Part shown: positions 1 to 9,307 of the stretch, one piece after another
Layout of the letters: every line of letters starts with the position of its first letter
How positions within the stretch are numbered: the first letter of the stretch is position 1
DNA from: Ramlibacter sp.
GTDB lineage: Bacteria > Pseudomonadota > Gammaproteobacteria > Burkholderiales > Burkholderiaceae_C
DNA length: 64,000 bases
Assembly: GCA_030695945.1 (NCBI GenBank)
Contig: JAUYOG010000022.1
Span: forward strand, 186,001-250,000
Reading direction: 5' to 3'
Made by a program: the position numbers and the translations under genes
Notes under the pieces: model-generated
What the model was told of the DNA's origin: nothing
Database searches by the model: none
The model's input: the letters and a program-made list of their open reading frames with translations, nothing else

Positions 1-1
1 G

Positions 2-769
2 AAGCTGTTCGTCAACGACCGCGGCCGCCTGCTGCTGACGCGCGAGGGCCGCCATCTGTTCGAGACGGTGCAGCTGAACTTCCAAGGCTTCGAACGCATC
101 GAGCAGGCCGTGGCCGCCCTGCGCGCATCCGGCGCGGGCGTGTTCCGCATCGCCTGTACGCCCTCGCTGGGCCAGAGCATGCTGCCGCTGACGATGGAGC
201 GGTTCGCGCGCGCTTTTCCCCACGTGCACTTCAACGTTCAGACCCTGGGCAGCCGGCAGGTCGAGGAAGGCCTGCGCCAAGGCCTCTATGACATTGCATT
301 GACCAACAAGGCCTACGACGGCGCCGAGTTCCACGTGCAGGCTGTGCACCAGGCCGAAGCCGTCTGTGTCGCGGCCCCGGACCATCCGTTCGCGAAGCTG
401 AAGGTCGTGAAGGTGACGGATTTGCGCGGCCAAGTGCTGATCAGCCTGCAGCGCGACGACGCGCTCGAGTTGGCGCTGCACAAGGCCTTCGCGGACGAGG
501 ACATGGTCTCGCCGACCGCCATCGAGACGATCTACTCGTCGACCATCTGCACCTTCGCCGCCCGTGGCCTGGGCGTGGGTGTCATCAACCCTTACATGGC
601 CAGCGTGTTCGCCGACCGACTGTGCATCCGCAAATTCGCGCCCAAGCTGCCGGTAACAACCTATGCTGCGTTCGCCCGCTTCGCCCCCGCTTCTGAGCTC
701 GCACAGCACTTCTTCGAAGCACTGCAAGGCGTATGCAAAGGCTCGGACTGGCATGACACGCCCTCATGA
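2..769 (+). CDS. LysR-family transcriptional regulator, 5' end missing
   Basis: The reading frame is open from the window edge and ends in TGA at 767-769. The first residues, LFVNDRGRLLLTREG, are the end of a LysR winged helix-turn-helix. The rest (about 230 residues) has the look of a LysR substrate-binding domain, with ACTPSLGQSMLPLTMERF at its start and the GLGVGVINPYMA segment near its end. The N-terminal DNA-binding part lies outside the window. It converges on the PACE efflux gene at 888-1334. The effector is not deducible. Confidence 0.85.
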   Translation, partial: KLFVNDRGRLLLTREGRHLFETVQLNFQGFERIEQAVAALRASGAGVFRIACTPSLGQSMLPLTMERFARAFPHVHFNVQTLGSRQVEEGLRQGLYDIALTNKAYDGAEFHVQAVHQAEAVCVAAPDHPFAKLKVVKVTDLRGQVLISLQRDDALELALHKAFADEDMVSPTAIETIYSSTICTFAARGLGVGVINPYMASVFADRLCIRKFAPKLPVTTYAAFARFAPASELAQHFFEALQGVCKGSDWHDTPS

Positions 770-887
770 GCGCACCCAGCTTGCCGGGCTTTTGCATGGA
801 AGCGCGCAAAGACGGCATGACGGAGGACCTCCAGCGGTGGCCGCAAACGACCCAAAGCAGGCATACGCAGTCAGCATTCCCCGTTTG

Positions 888-1334
888 CTAAGCGTCGACA
901 GCTTCGAAATCGTTCTTCACTGCTGATGCAGGCAATCCGAAGACTCGATCGAATGCCCAGGTGAACACGATGGCGTAGACGAAGAAAAACACGAGGAGCC
1001 CCAAGTTGGTCACGAACGCTGCCGCCAGGGAGATGTTCAAACAGAGCGACATCACTGGAACGAGGATGACCACCAGACCTCCCTCGAATCCGGCCCCGTG
1101 CGTTACTCGCCTCGCGAACGAGCGCCCGCGCACGGCTTGTCGCGATTCCCAGCGCTCGAAGAACCAGTTGAAGGCGTAGTTCCACGTCAACGCGATGGTG
1201 GCCAGCGCGACCGCCAGCCCGAACGTGGATGCTTGCGGCTTGTCGAAGGCAAGACTCAGCACAGGCCCGACGACGGCGATGGCGATCACCTCGTACAGGA
1301 CGGCTTGAAGAACGCGGCGGGTGATCGGTGACAT
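888..1334 (-). CDS. PACE family efflux transporter (bacterial transmembrane pair domain)
   Basis: 148 residues with four hydrophobic segments arranged as two similar halves (VLQAVLYEVIAIAVVGPVLS and FEGGLVVILVPVMSLCLNIS), the layout of the tandem transmembrane-pair domain of proteobacterial antimicrobial compound efflux (PACE) proteins such as AceI. The conserved features WNYAFNWFFERWE after TM2 and FVYAIVFTWAFDRVFG in TM4 are present. PACE proteins are inner-membrane proton-coupled exporters of biocides such as chlorhexidine or of polyamines. They often sit beside a LysR gene, and one ends 120 bp away here, although convergently. The substrate is unknown. Confidence 0.85.
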   Translation of the reverse strand: MSPITRRVLQAVLYEVIAIAVVGPVLSLAFDKPQASTFGLAVALATIALTWNYAFNWFFERWESRQAVRGRSFARRVTHGAGFEGGLVVILVPVMSLCLNISLAAAFVTNLGLLVFFFVYAIVFTWAFDRVFGLPASAVKNDFEAVDA

Positions 1335-1766
1335 CGTGGGGCGAGAGGGGGGCTGCGCAGCGCAGCGGCGTTGGTTCCAGCGCCATCAAGATTACGGGTA
1401 TCGCCGTGCATGCGCAGCAGGGCCGATGATAGGCCCCGGCGCGCATGGGTGGTTGCGCAACAACACTCGTGCGCCATCGCGGACGGAGCCGTGCACAGGC
1501 CCCCTGTGACTCTCAAGTGTCTGCTCCTGGCCGAAAAGGTCGTCACGCATGCGTACCAGCTCCGCATCTCCGACCCACGGGTCGGACGGCTGGATCGCCC
1601 TGGTTCTCAGCGTCACCCTAAAGGATGAGCCCGAAGACTCGACGCCGGCGTCAGAGCGATGTCGTGAGGGAGGCTTGACACTTCGGGAACCGGGGCCACC
1701 TCCTCTTCGCCACCCGTCGCAATGGTGCAGGTCGAAGAGCCTAGCCAAGCCGCACAGGCACTCGAA
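1335..1766. other. Region without a confident gene
   Basis: Nothing here has a recognisable domain. The longest open frames (for example a 151-codon minus-strand frame covering 1392-1847) lack a ribosome binding site and family resemblance. A perfect TTGACA hexamer lies at 1675-1680 on the plus strand, but I see no -10 at a suitable distance. The stretch ends at the plus-strand terminator at 1767-1798, which has no obvious gene to terminate. Confidence 0.4.
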
Positions 1767-1798
1767 GCCCGCTATCTGACGATAACGGGCATTTTTTT
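1767..1798 (+). terminator. Rho-independent terminator with no obvious upstream gene
   Basis: GCCCG (1767-1771) pairs with CGGGC (1786-1790), extended inward by TAT/ATA, and is followed by a run of seven T on the plus strand. No plus-strand gene precedes it within 1 kb, so it may belong to an unannotated small RNA or a decayed gene. Confidence 0.6.
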
Positions 1799-1925
1799 CG
1801 CAACCGCATTGGCGTGGTTTCGCCGGGGCTTTAACTCCTGCACGCAAGAGCTCACTATTCGCCCATGAACGAGGTCAACGAGCATCTTCGACGAATGGCG
1901 TACCGCCGACCGTTGCGCGCGGGTG

Positions 1926-2096
1926 ATGGAAGAGGCGCATCTCGGGACGGCCTTGTTGGCACTCGAGGGACGGGGCGACATCTCCCCCGCCATCAAGGAG
2001 CGGGATCAGGCAAGGCGCTTGCGGCAGACCGCCGACGATCTGTTCAAACTGGCAATGGCGGAGTTGGACCGCAGGGCGAACGCGAACCGCAGATAG
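1926..2096 (+). CDS. Possible small or 5'-decayed protein
   Basis: A 56-codon frame beginning ATG at 1926 (or GTG at 1923) reads MEEAHLGTALLALEGRGD and continues as a charged helical segment ending in RRANANRR. The composition looks protein-like rather than random. The frame is open further upstream to a TGA at 1866-1868, through codons for STSIFDEWRTADRCAR with no start codon. An ATG at 1865 in a neighbouring frame suggests a start lost by frameshift. I do not recognise the family. It may be a remnant. Confidence 0.3.
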   Translation: MEEAHLGTALLALEGRGDISPAIKERDQARRLRQTADDLFKLAMAELDRRANANRR

Positions 2097-2138
2097 CGCC
2101 GCGCCCCTGCGATTCGTCCTTTTTCAGGTCGACGCTCG

Positions 2139-3629
2139 TCAAGGTTTCGCGGCAGGCGCGGTCACCGCCGCCACCTTCGCCGGGCCGGCGCGCCACTTGG
2201 CAGCCGCCACTTCGCCCTGTCGCGCGTAGTCGATCGCCTCGCCCAGCACCTTGGCCGCTTCCTGCGGCGCGTGGAAGCCCATGGAGTTCTCGGCCGCCAC
2301 GAAGTCCAGCCGCCATTGCGCTTTGCGCTGCAACTCGAGCGCTGCGTTCAGCTGTTCGGGTGTCGCGCCTTCCTTCTTGGCCACCAGCACGGCATCCATC
2401 AGCGCCGTGATCGCGGTGCCACCGCGCTGCAGGAGGTCGAAGTTGCGTTGCTGGATCAGGTCCACGCGCGCCTTGATTTCATCCTCAGCTTGCTTGTGGC
2501 AGGGCTGGCAGGCACGGTTGACGTTCAGCAGCGGGCTGCGCACCCAGTGGTCCGAGACCTTGGTCGCGCCGTCACGCCCGTAAGGCATGTGGCAGTCGGC
2601 GCAGGCGACGCCGCTGCGGGCGTGCACGCCCTGGCTCCACATCTCGAACTCGGGGTGCTGCGCCTTCAGGATGGGCGCGCCGGTTTCGGCGTGCTTGTAA
2701 TCGAAGAAGCGCTCGCCGCTGGCGAATTTCGTGCCGTCCCAGAATGTTTCGATCTGCGTGGAATTGAGGCCCTTGGCCCACGGCGCCGTCAACGGCATCT
2801 GCGACGAGCAGTAGTACTCGATGTGGCATTGCGCGCACACGAACGTGCGCATCTCGCTGCGGCTGGCATCGGTGTTGGGGTCGTAGGGCTTGGCCTTGCC
2901 GCCCGCGCGCCAGCGCTCGATGGAGGGGGCGAACGGTGTCGCTGCTTCGCCGCCGGCCAGTGCCTGGATGCCGTTGATGAAGGCCGGCCGCGTCACGATC
3001 AGCTGCATCGTCTTCGGGTCATGGCAGTCCGCGCAGGTCACGGTGTGTCCGTGGCCCATGTCGTGCAGCTTCTGGTTCATCTCCTTGTACGAGAGCTTGT
3101 AGCTCATCTCGAAGCCCTTCATCGCGTCGCCACCGCCCATCTGGCGATACAGCGGCATGATGGATGCGTGGCAGTGCAGGCACGAGCCGGTCTGCGGCTT
3201 CGTCTGGCGCTGGGTGTTCTCCTGGTCCTGGAGCATGTAGGCGTGGCCGCGCCGGTCCCGGTAGTCGATGGAGAAGGCATAACCGAGGAACATGCGCTTG
3301 AGCCACGGGTCCTTGTCGATCTTCTCCTGGGGCAGCGCCTCACTGCCGCCGTGCCCGCCGAAGCGCGTGCGGGTGGTCTGCGCGGTGAGGAGGTAAGAGC
3401 CGTACTGCTTGGGCCAGTTCGCGCCCCACAACGCCGGGTCGGTGGTGTCGCGGGTGACTTCGACGAGCTTCGTCGTGGTGACTTTGGCTTCCTGGTTGCG
3501 CTCGAAGATGTTCACCAGCAACGCGGCGCCTCCGGCGGTCACGATGGCCGCCGCGGCGATGCTCGCCAGCAGCACGGTCTTGGACACGCCGCGCTGGCGG
3601 TGCGCAAGCTGGCGGGATCTGGATTTCAT
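2139..3629 (-). CDS. nrfA: Ammonia-forming cytochrome c nitrite reductase (NrfA)
   Basis: Periplasmic pentaheme enzyme that reduces nitrite to ammonium with six electrons. 496 residues from the ATG at 3629, which has a GGAGGTT ribosome site upstream. An uncleaved or signal-anchor helix lies at about residues 18-40. Five heme motifs are visible: CLHCH (150), CADCH (199), CAQCH (265), CADCH (343) and CQPCH (374). The segment QCHIEYY after heme 3 and [17 protein letters not shown] before heme 4 match NrfA active-site and calcium regions. The first motif is CxxCH, not the CxxCK of E. coli NrfA, placing it among CxxCH-type NrfA proteins. The gene follows nrfH by 14 bp. Confidence 0.93.
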   Translation of the reverse strand: MKSRSRQLAHRQRGVSKTVLLASIAAAAIVTAGGAALLVNIFERNQEAKVTTTKLVEVTRDTTDPALWGANWPKQYGSYLLTAQTTRTRFGGHGGSEALPQEKIDKDPWLKRMFLGYAFSIDYRDRRGHAYMLQDQENTQRQTKPQTGSCLHCHASIMPLYRQMGGGDAMKGFEMSYKLSYKEMNQKLHDMGHGHTVTCADCHDPKTMQLIVTRPAFINGIQALAGGEAATPFAPSIERWRAGGKAKPYDPNTDASRSEMRTFVCAQCHIEYYCSSQMPLTAPWAKGLNSTQIETFWDGTKFASGERFFDYKHAETGAPILKAQHPEFEMWSQGVHARSGVACADCHMPYGRDGATKVSDHWVRSPLLNVNRACQPCHKQAEDEIKARVDLIQQRNFDLLQRGGTAITALMDAVLVAKKEGATPEQLNAALELQRKAQWRLDFVAAENSMGFHAPQEAAKVLGEAIDYARQGEVAAAKWRAGPAKVAAVTAPAAKP

Positions 3630-3643
3630 GGCAACCTCCGTGT

Positions 3644-4165
3644 TCAGGTAAGGGGACCGCCCAGGCCGGCGCGTTCGCCGTGGCCCGCGGATGAGTGGCA
3701 ATGCACGCAAAGCATTTCGTTGCCGCGGCCGGGTGCCGTCACGGCCTCGTGCACCAGCGCGCGATGGCAGGCCAGGCAGCTGTCCTGCACGATCTCGCTG
3801 TTGAACGGCTTGATCGCGATGGGCTCGGCGAAGTTCTGGAGCGTGTACGCCTTGGCGTGGTTGAAGCCGTTCAGGGCTTTCGCCGCGTACTTGCCGACGA
3901 AGCTTTTCGGCAGGTGGCAGTCGTTGCAGATGGCGACGTGGTGATGGCTCGATTTTTGCCACGAGTCGTACTGCGACTGCATGATGTGGCAGTTGGCGCA
4001 GACCTTGGGGTCTTCGCTCATGTACGAGAAGGCCTTGGCATAGACGAGCGTGTAGCCGCCCAGGCCGAAAACCGCCCCGACCAGCACCGCCAGCACCACG
4101 AGCAGCGTTGCGGTGCCCAAGCCTCGCTGCTGACCTGCCCTTGCCGTAGCCACATGGTTCTCCAT
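3644..4165 (-). CDS. nrfH: NrfH, membrane-anchored tetraheme quinol dehydrogenase
   Basis: Passes electrons from the quinol pool to NrfA. 173 residues from the ATG at 4165. One N-terminal membrane helix (about residues 17-40, [20 protein letters not shown]) is followed by a periplasmic domain with four heme motifs, CANCH, CNDCH, CLACH and CVHCH, as in the NapC/NirT family. An upstream in-frame GTG would add 14 residues without family resemblance, so I chose the ATG, although no strong ribosome site precedes it. It forms an operon with nrfA. An FNR-like box lies about 80 bp upstream. Confidence 0.9.
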   Translation of the reverse strand: MENHVATARAGQQRGLGTATLLVVLAVLVGAVFGLGGYTLVYAKAFSYMSEDPKVCANCHIMQSQYDSWQKSSHHHVAICNDCHLPKSFVGKYAAKALNGFNHAKAYTLQNFAEPIAIKPFNSEIVQDSCLACHRALVHEAVTAPGRGNEMLCVHCHSSAGHGERAGLGGPLT

Positions 4166-4241
4166 GGCGGGGCCGCCGAATCGGCGACTGGCGACGCGCG
4201 CCCACACAAGTCATGCTTAGTTCGCGCGTCTCCGGGCGTCC

Positions 4242-4255
4242 ATGATCAGGATCAA
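4242..4255 (-). promoter_or_regulatory. FNR/ANR-like box upstream of nrfHA
   Basis: Read on the minus strand the site is TTGATCCTGATCAT. It matches the FNR consensus TTGAT-N4-ATCAA in nine of ten specified bases. Its centre is about 83 bp upstream of the nrfH start. A TAAGCA element at 4214-4219 could serve as -10 if the box is centred near -41.5. Anaerobic activation of nrf by FNR homologues is known, so the position makes sense. The site also lies just upstream of the divergent L,D-transpeptidase gene. Confidence 0.65.
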
Positions 4256-4281
4256 AAGTGGCCCCGGGTTCTTCATCGACC

Positions 4282-5808
4282 ATGTTCGCCATGACCCTGA
4301 AGTACTTTCGCTTGCTCCTGCTCACCCTCGCGTTCGCGACCGGCCCGTTGGCGCGCGCCGAAGCCCCGCTGTGGTTCGCCGGGGGCCGGCCGACGGCGCA
4401 GGCCGGGCAGGCGCTCGAGGTCCTGTCGGCCGCGCCGACCCAGGGGCTGGATCCACGTGACTACGACACCGAGCTCATCAGCCAGCGGATGACGCAGGCT
4501 CAGCAGGGACAGCTGGACGAAGCGGCCCAGGCCATCCTGGACGGCGCGCTCACCGCAGCGCTGCAGCGCTACCTGTCGGACCTGCAGGACGGCCGGGTCG
4601 ATCCCCGCAGCATCCATGCCGACTTCGACGTGCGGCGCGCCGCCTCCCGGGACTCGGATGCGCTCCTGCGCTCCGCCGTAGCCGGGCAGCGCGTGGCTGC
4701 AGCGCTTCGAGAGGCCGAACCCCGGCTGCCGATGTACGCGGCTCTTCGCACCGCGCTGGCGCGCTACCGTGCCCTGGCGGGCCACTCGGCATGGGAGGCG
4801 CGGCTGCCCGCCCTGCCCGGCCGCAAACTGGCGCCAGGCCAGGCGTGGGCCGGCCTGGCGCTGCTGGCACGGCGCCTGGACGCCCTGGGCGACCTGCCGG
4901 CGGGTACAGCGGTACCGGATCGATTGGAGGGCGCCTTGGTAACGGCGCTGCGGGCGTTCCAGGAGCGCCATGGCCTCACGCCCGACGGTGTGTTGGGCCA
5001 GGCTACGCTGCTGCAGCTTGGCGTGACCCCGGGGGAACGGGTCCGCCAGATCGAGCTTGCACTGGAGCGTTTGCGCTGGACGCCCTTCCTGCAGGCCCCG
5101 CGCATGATCGTGGTCAACGTGCCGGAGTTCGTGCTGCGTGCCTACGAGGTGCGCGAGGGCAAGGTCGATGTGCTGGTGACGATGAAGGTCATCGTCGGCA
5201 AGGCGATGGACACCCGCACGCCCCTGTTCGACGAGGACATGCGCTTCGTCGAGTTCAGTCCCTACTGGAACGTGCCGCCCTCGATCGCGCGCCACGAAAC
5301 CGTGCCCCGCCTGCGGCGCGACCCCGCGTATTTCAGCCAGCAAGGGTTCGAGTTCGTCACGCCCGCAGGTCAGGTCGTCAGCACGCTGTCGGCGGCCCAC
5401 CTGGATGCGGTGCTGCACGGGGGATGGCGGATCCGGCAGCGTCCCGGGGCGCACAACGCGCTGGGCGGAATCAAGTTCGTCTTTCCCAACCGGGACAACA
5501 TCTACCTGCACCACACCCCGGCGCCGGCCCTCTTCGCGCGCGACCGGCGCGATTTCAGCCACGGCTGCATCCGCGTCGAGGAGCCGATGGCCCTCGCCCG
5601 CTTCGTATTGCAGGGCGAGGCCGGATGGACCGAGGACCGCATCCGGGCGGCCATGGACAAGGGGGAGTCCAACGTGCTGCGGCTATCGCAGCCGCTGCCC
5701 GTGCTGATCGCGTACAGCACCGTGATCGTCAAGGGCGGCCGCGTCTTCTTTTACCCGGACCTCTATGGGCACGACCGGCTGCTGGACCAGGCCCTGCGAC
5801 AGCGCTGA
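4282..5808 (+). CDS. L,D-transpeptidase, YcbB/LdtD type
   Basis: Periplasmic enzyme that makes 3-3 cross-links in peptidoglycan. 508 residues from ATG 4282; the ATG at 4291 is equally possible. A signal peptide is visible ([16 protein letters not shown]...ARA). Then come a scaffold region, a peptidoglycan-binding repeat around [20 protein letters not shown], and a YkuD catalytic domain. The catalytic motif SHGCIRV places Cys at residue 429, with the typical YWNVPPSIA segment earlier. The next gene encodes a MepK-like endopeptidase, as in the ycbB-ycbK order of enterics, which supports a role in 3-3 cross-link turnover. Confidence 0.92.
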   Translation: MFAMTLKYFRLLLLTLAFATGPLARAEAPLWFAGGRPTAQAGQALEVLSAAPTQGLDPRDYDTELISQRMTQAQQGQLDEAAQAILDGALTAALQRYLSDLQDGRVDPRSIHADFDVRRAASRDSDALLRSAVAGQRVAAALREAEPRLPMYAALRTALARYRALAGHSAWEARLPALPGRKLAPGQAWAGLALLARRLDALGDLPAGTAVPDRLEGALVTALRAFQERHGLTPDGVLGQATLLQLGVTPGERVRQIELALERLRWTPFLQAPRMIVVNVPEFVLRAYEVREGKVDVLVTMKVIVGKAMDTRTPLFDEDMRFVEFSPYWNVPPSIARHETVPRLRRDPAYFSQQGFEFVTPAGQVVSTLSAAHLDAVLHGGWRIRQRPGAHNALGGIKFVFPNRDNIYLHHTPAPALFARDRRDFSHGCIRVEEPMALARFVLQGEAGWTEDRIRAAMDKGESNVLRLSQPLPVLIAYSTVIVKGGRVFFYPDLYGHDRLLDQALRQR

Positions 5809-5907
5809 AGAAGGTTCGGGTGTGCCGGGAACTTCACCGGGCGCTCCCTCACTAACCCGGTTGCCCCGGTCCGCGATTTGGGCAAAATACCCCTTCCACC
5901 AACGCCC

Positions 5908-6468
5908 ATGTCCCACCCCACCCAACCTGCCCGCCGCCTGTTCCTGCGCCGCTCCGCCCAATGGGCGGTGATGGGCGCCGCGGGCCCGCTGGCCGCGGGC
6001 ACGGCGTTCGCGTCGTCCGCGGGTGAGCGCAGCCTGGCCTTCGACCACACCCACACCCGCGAAAAACTGAGCCTCGTGTATGCGGCCGGCGGCGACTATG
6101 TGATGCAGGCGCTGGCCAAGCTCAACCATTTCCTGCGCGACCATTATTCCGGCGACGTCGGGGTGATCGATCCGCAGCTGTTCGACCTGCTCCACCGCGT
6201 GAAGACCGAGCTGGGCGCAAAAGACGCCTTCCAGGTGATCTCCGGCTACCGGTGCCCGGCCACCAACAGCAACCTGCGCAACTCCCGCGGCGGCGGCGTG
6301 GCCACCCGCAGCCTGCACATGGACGGCAAGGCGATCGACATCCGCATCCCGGGCGTCCCGCTGGCGGAACTGCGCGATGCGGCCGTGTCGCTGCGCGCCG
6401 GCGGCGTCGGCTTCTACCCGCGCGAGCAGTTCGTCCACCTGGACACGGGCCGCGTCCGCAGCTGGTAG
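5908..6468 (+). CDS. DUF882/M15 family murein endopeptidase, MepK (YcbK)-like
   Basis: 186 residues from ATG 5908. The N terminus has a twin-arginine-type signal (PARRLFLRRSAQW, then a hydrophobic stretch ending AFAS), so export is probably by Tat. The peptidase fold is recognisable from SGYRCPATN, SLHMDGKAIDIRI and FVHLDTGRVRSW, which supply the His, Asp and His zinc ligands of LAS/M15 enzymes. MepK of E. coli cleaves L,D (3-3) cross-links. Its location 100 bp after an L,D-transpeptidase fits this. An earlier in-frame start at 5878 would put ten residues before the twin-arginine signal and is less likely. Confidence 0.9.
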   Translation: MSHPTQPARRLFLRRSAQWAVMGAAGPLAAGTAFASSAGERSLAFDHTHTREKLSLVYAAGGDYVMQALAKLNHFLRDHYSGDVGVIDPQLFDLLHRVKTELGAKDAFQVISGYRCPATNSNLRNSRGGGVATRSLHMDGKAIDIRIPGVPLAELRDAAVSLRAGGVGFYPREQFVHLDTGRVRSW

Positions 6469-6491
6469 CGCGTCAGCCCGAGACGCGTCGA

Positions 6492-7634
6492 TCAGGGCTG
6501 CGCGCCCTGCATCTTCCGCCGCAATTTCGCCAGGCCCGCCTTGTCGCCGCTGGATGCCAGCAACGCGATCTGGTCCCGGGCCTTGCCCGCTTCACCCGCG
6601 CGCCAATAGGCCACCGCGAGGTAACGGTGGACTTCGTCGAAACCGGTCGCCATTTCCCGGGCGTGTTCCAGGGCGTCGATGGCCCGGCGCACTTCGCCAT
6701 CCTCCAGGTGCCGCACGCCCAGGCTGATCCAGTGATACGGGTCCCGCTCGCGGCCGGCGGCCAGCGCGCGTGCGATGCGCTGGGCCTCGGCCGTGCGTCC
6801 CTGCTCGGAGAGCAACTGGTGCAGCGTGTGCATCGGCACGTCGGCCGGATCGCCCATGGCGACCGCATGGCGCAGCAACTGCTCGGCCTCCGGGGCCAGG
6901 CCGGCATCCCGGTACAGCACCGCGAGGTTGCCGTAGCTGGCGGAATAGGCCGGGTCGGCGAGGATGGCTGCCTTGAAATGCGCGTAGGCCAGCTCGCGGC
7001 GGCCATTCGCAAGATGCTCCGTCGCGACATTGTTGTAGTAGCGTGCCAGCACCGCGTCCTCGGAAAGCACGCGCCCCGGCCTGCGGGATGCGAAATCCGG
7101 ATCGAAGTCGACGACGACGTCGCGCGCCTCCGAGTCGCGCAGCTCGCGGTGCGCGCGTCGGAAAATGACGTTGACGTGCTGGTTGACGACGTCGAGCTGG
7201 CCGCGCCGGTCGAAGGAGACCGGAACGCGCACTTCCTGCATCTGCGCGTCGAGCCCCATGGCGCGTGCCGCGGAATAGGCCAGCACGGTCAGCGACAGGC
7301 AATCGCCCCGCTGCAGGCGCCATGTCTCCAGGGCCGGCGTGGAATGCCCGGCGCGGTAGCGGAACCGCTGCCGGTCTGCCCCGAAGATCAGGGCGAGCAG
7401 GTGCTTCAGGCGGTGCTGCGGCGTCATCGCCAGCACCTCGGGGGCCCGGAGCGGCGCGAGCAGGTCGGCGTCGAGGCGGAACAGTTCCGCCTTGCCGATC
7501 GTCACCTGGGCGGCATCGAAGCTGAAGGCCTTGTCCTGCCAGGGCAGCTGCGACGCCGCCGGCGCGACGGGGGCGCTGGCGCAACCGGCAAGGCCCAGCA
7601 GGGAAACCGCGATAGCCAACAGTGCACGAAACAC
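6492..7634 (-). CDS. Lipoprotein with transglutaminase-like domain and TPR repeats
   Basis: 380 residues from GTG 7634, chosen because GGAGGT lies six bases upstream and the product then starts with a lipoprotein signal (LLAIAVSLLGLAGC). A papain-fold transglutaminase-like region follows, with possible catalytic Cys in RGDCLSLTVLAYSAARAMGL, His in VNQHVNVIF and Asp in VVDFDPDF. The C-terminal 170 residues form tetratricopeptide repeats (AYAHFKAAILADPAYSASYG and neighbours). The domain pair is common in proteobacterial envelope proteins of unknown function. It is divergent from aat, 77 bp apart. Confidence 0.8.
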   Translation of the reverse strand: MFRALLAIAVSLLGLAGCASAPVAPAASQLPWQDKAFSFDAAQVTIGKAELFRLDADLLAPLRAPEVLAMTPQHRLKHLLALIFGADRQRFRYRAGHSTPALETWRLQRGDCLSLTVLAYSAARAMGLDAQMQEVRVPVSFDRRGQLDVVNQHVNVIFRRAHRELRDSEARDVVVDFDPDFASRRPGRVLSEDAVLARYYNNVATEHLANGRRELAYAHFKAAILADPAYSASYGNLAVLYRDAGLAPEAEQLLRHAVAMGDPADVPMHTLHQLLSEQGRTAEAQRIARALAAGRERDPYHWISLGVRHLEDGEVRRAIDALEHAREMATGFDEVHRYLAVAYWRAGEAGKARDQIALLASSGDKAGLAKLRRKMQGAQP

Positions 7635-7711
7635 GGGAACCTCCAGCAGATCGGGCTCTCCCTCCACAATAGCAGCGTGCCCAGCGATCACAAAGTATTT
7701 TGCGCAATGCC

Positions 7712-8458
7712 ATGAACCTTCCCTGGCTGGACCCCGGCGACGCCTTCCCCGACGCCGCGCAGGCCTGGGACGCCTCCCAACCCGCCCCGGGCCTGCTGGC
7801 CGCCGGTGGCGCGCTGGACGTCGACAGCCTGCACCGTGCCTATTCGTCCGCAATCTTCCCGTGGTTCAGCGAAGGGCAGCCGATCCTGTGGTGGAGCACC
7901 GACCCGCGCATGGTGCTGTTCACGCGCGAGTTCAGGCTCCACCGCTCGCTGCGCAAGACCCTGGCGCGCTTCGTCGCCAACCCCCAGTGCGAGTTGCGTA
8001 TCGATTCCGCCTTCGACGAGGTGATCCAGGCCTGCTCGCAGGCGCCCCGTGAAGGCCAGAGCGGCACCTGGATCGTGCCGCAAATGGTCAGGGCCTACCA
8101 GGCGTTCCACCGCGCCGGCTTCGCGCATAGCGTCGAGACATGGATCGACGGTCGGCTGGCCGGGGGGCTGTATTGCGTGTGCATCGGGCGGGCCGTGTTC
8201 GGCGAATCGATGTTCACGCGCGTGCCCGACGCTTCCAAGATTGCCCTGGCCGGGCTCGTGGCTTTCTGCCGCCACCACGGCATCGAAGCGATCGACTGCC
8301 AGCAGAACACGCAGCACCTGGCATCGCTTGGCGCACGCGAAATCGCACGGGCCGATTTTGTGGCGCAAGTCGCACAAAACGCGAGAAAACCATCGCCAGC
8401 CTGGCGGTTCGACCCCGTATACTGGAACGGACTTGCGCCGCCGAAGCCACCAGCGTGA
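7712..8458 (+). CDS. aat: Leucyl/phenylalanyl-tRNA--protein transferase
   Basis: Transfers Leu or Phe from tRNA to proteins with N-terminal Arg or Lys, marking them for ClpS/ClpAP. 248 residues from ATG 7712. Family signatures are clear: [44 protein letters not shown] and [19 protein letters not shown] with SKIAL. Length and start fit the family. Its TGA overlaps the GTG of bpt by 4 bp (GTGA), so the two N-degron transferases are translationally coupled. Confidence 0.96.
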   Translation: MNLPWLDPGDAFPDAAQAWDASQPAPGLLAAGGALDVDSLHRAYSSAIFPWFSEGQPILWWSTDPRMVLFTREFRLHRSLRKTLARFVANPQCELRIDSAFDEVIQACSQAPREGQSGTWIVPQMVRAYQAFHRAGFAHSVETWIDGRLAGGLYCVCIGRAVFGESMFTRVPDASKIALAGLVAFCRHHGIEAIDCQQNTQHLASLGAREIARADFVAQVAQNARKPSPAWRFDPVYWNGLAPPKPPA

Positions 8459-9213
8459 CACACCTCAAGGACCTTCCGCTTCAGACACTGCAGTTCTACG
8501 CGACGGCACCCTACCCGTGCAGCTACCTGCCGGGCAAGCAGGCCCGCTCGCAAGTGGCCACGCCCAGCCACTTGATCCACAACGACGCATACTCGGACCT
8601 CGTCACCAACGGCTTTCGCCGCAGCGGCATGTTCACCTACCGCCCGTACTGCGACGGCTGCCGCGCCTGCGTGCCGTTGCGCGTGCTGAGCGAGCAGTTC
8701 AAGCCCGACCGCAGCCAGCGCCGCGCCTGGGCCCGCCACCAGAACCTGCAAGCCCGCGTGCTCAAGCTGTGCTTCGTGCCCGAGCACTACCACCTGTACT
8801 TGCGCTACCAGACGGGCCGGCACGCGGGCGGCGGCATGGACCACGACAGCATCGACCAGTACACGCAGTTCCTGCTGCAGAGCCGGGTGAATTCACGGCT
8901 GGTGGAATTCCGCGACACGCTGCCGAACGGCGCGCCGGGGACGTTGCGCATGGTCGCGATTCTCGATGTGCTCAACGACGGCATCTCCGCCGTTTACACC
9001 TTCTACGAGCCCGACGGGGCCGCGAGCTACGGCACCTACAGCGTGTTGTGGCAGATCGACCAGGCGCGCAGGCTGCGCCTGCCGCATGTGTACCTGGGCT
9101 ACTGGATCGGCCAGAGCCCGAAGATGAACTACAAGGCGCGCTTCACACCGCATGAGGTCCTGGTGGACGGGCAGTGGGTGCCCGGCGCGCCGCACGTCGC
9201 CGATCACGGCTGA
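8455..9213 (+). CDS. bpt: Aspartate/glutamate leucyltransferase (bacterial protein transferase Bpt)
   Basis: Adds Leu from tRNA to N-terminal Asp or Glu, the second arm of the bacterial N-end rule. 252 residues from GTG 8455. The ATE N-terminal domain shows the cysteine pattern in [16 protein letters not shown] and the start [17 protein letters not shown]. The C-terminal acyltransferase domain contains [18 protein letters not shown] and [18 protein letters not shown]. Overlap with aat by 4 bp indicates co-translation. Confidence 0.96.
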   Translation: MTHLKDLPLQTLQFYATAPYPCSYLPGKQARSQVATPSHLIHNDAYSDLVTNGFRRSGMFTYRPYCDGCRACVPLRVLSEQFKPDRSQRRAWARHQNLQARVLKLCFVPEHYHLYLRYQTGRHAGGGMDHDSIDQYTQFLLQSRVNSRLVEFRDTLPNGAPGTLRMVAILDVLNDGISAVYTFYEPDGAASYGTYSVLWQIDQARRLRLPHVYLGYWIGQSPKMNYKARFTPHEVLVDGQWVPGAPHVADHG

Positions 9214-9307
9214 AAGGACTCGGGCGCGCACCCGGCTATTTGCGAAGTGCTGCCGCAACCCAAATTTCACATGATAAAATTGCGGGAATCCCTACCGCTG
9301 AAGAGTC

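Noticed and set aside
1392-1847. A 151-codon minus-strand frame in the first gap
   Set aside because: No ribosome site, no domain resemblance, and a plus-strand terminator lies inside it. I treat it as chance.
3630-4325. An N-terminal extension of NrfA by over 230 codons
   Set aside because: The extra part overlaps nrfH in another frame and has no heme motifs or signal. The ATG at 3629 has a strong ribosome site.
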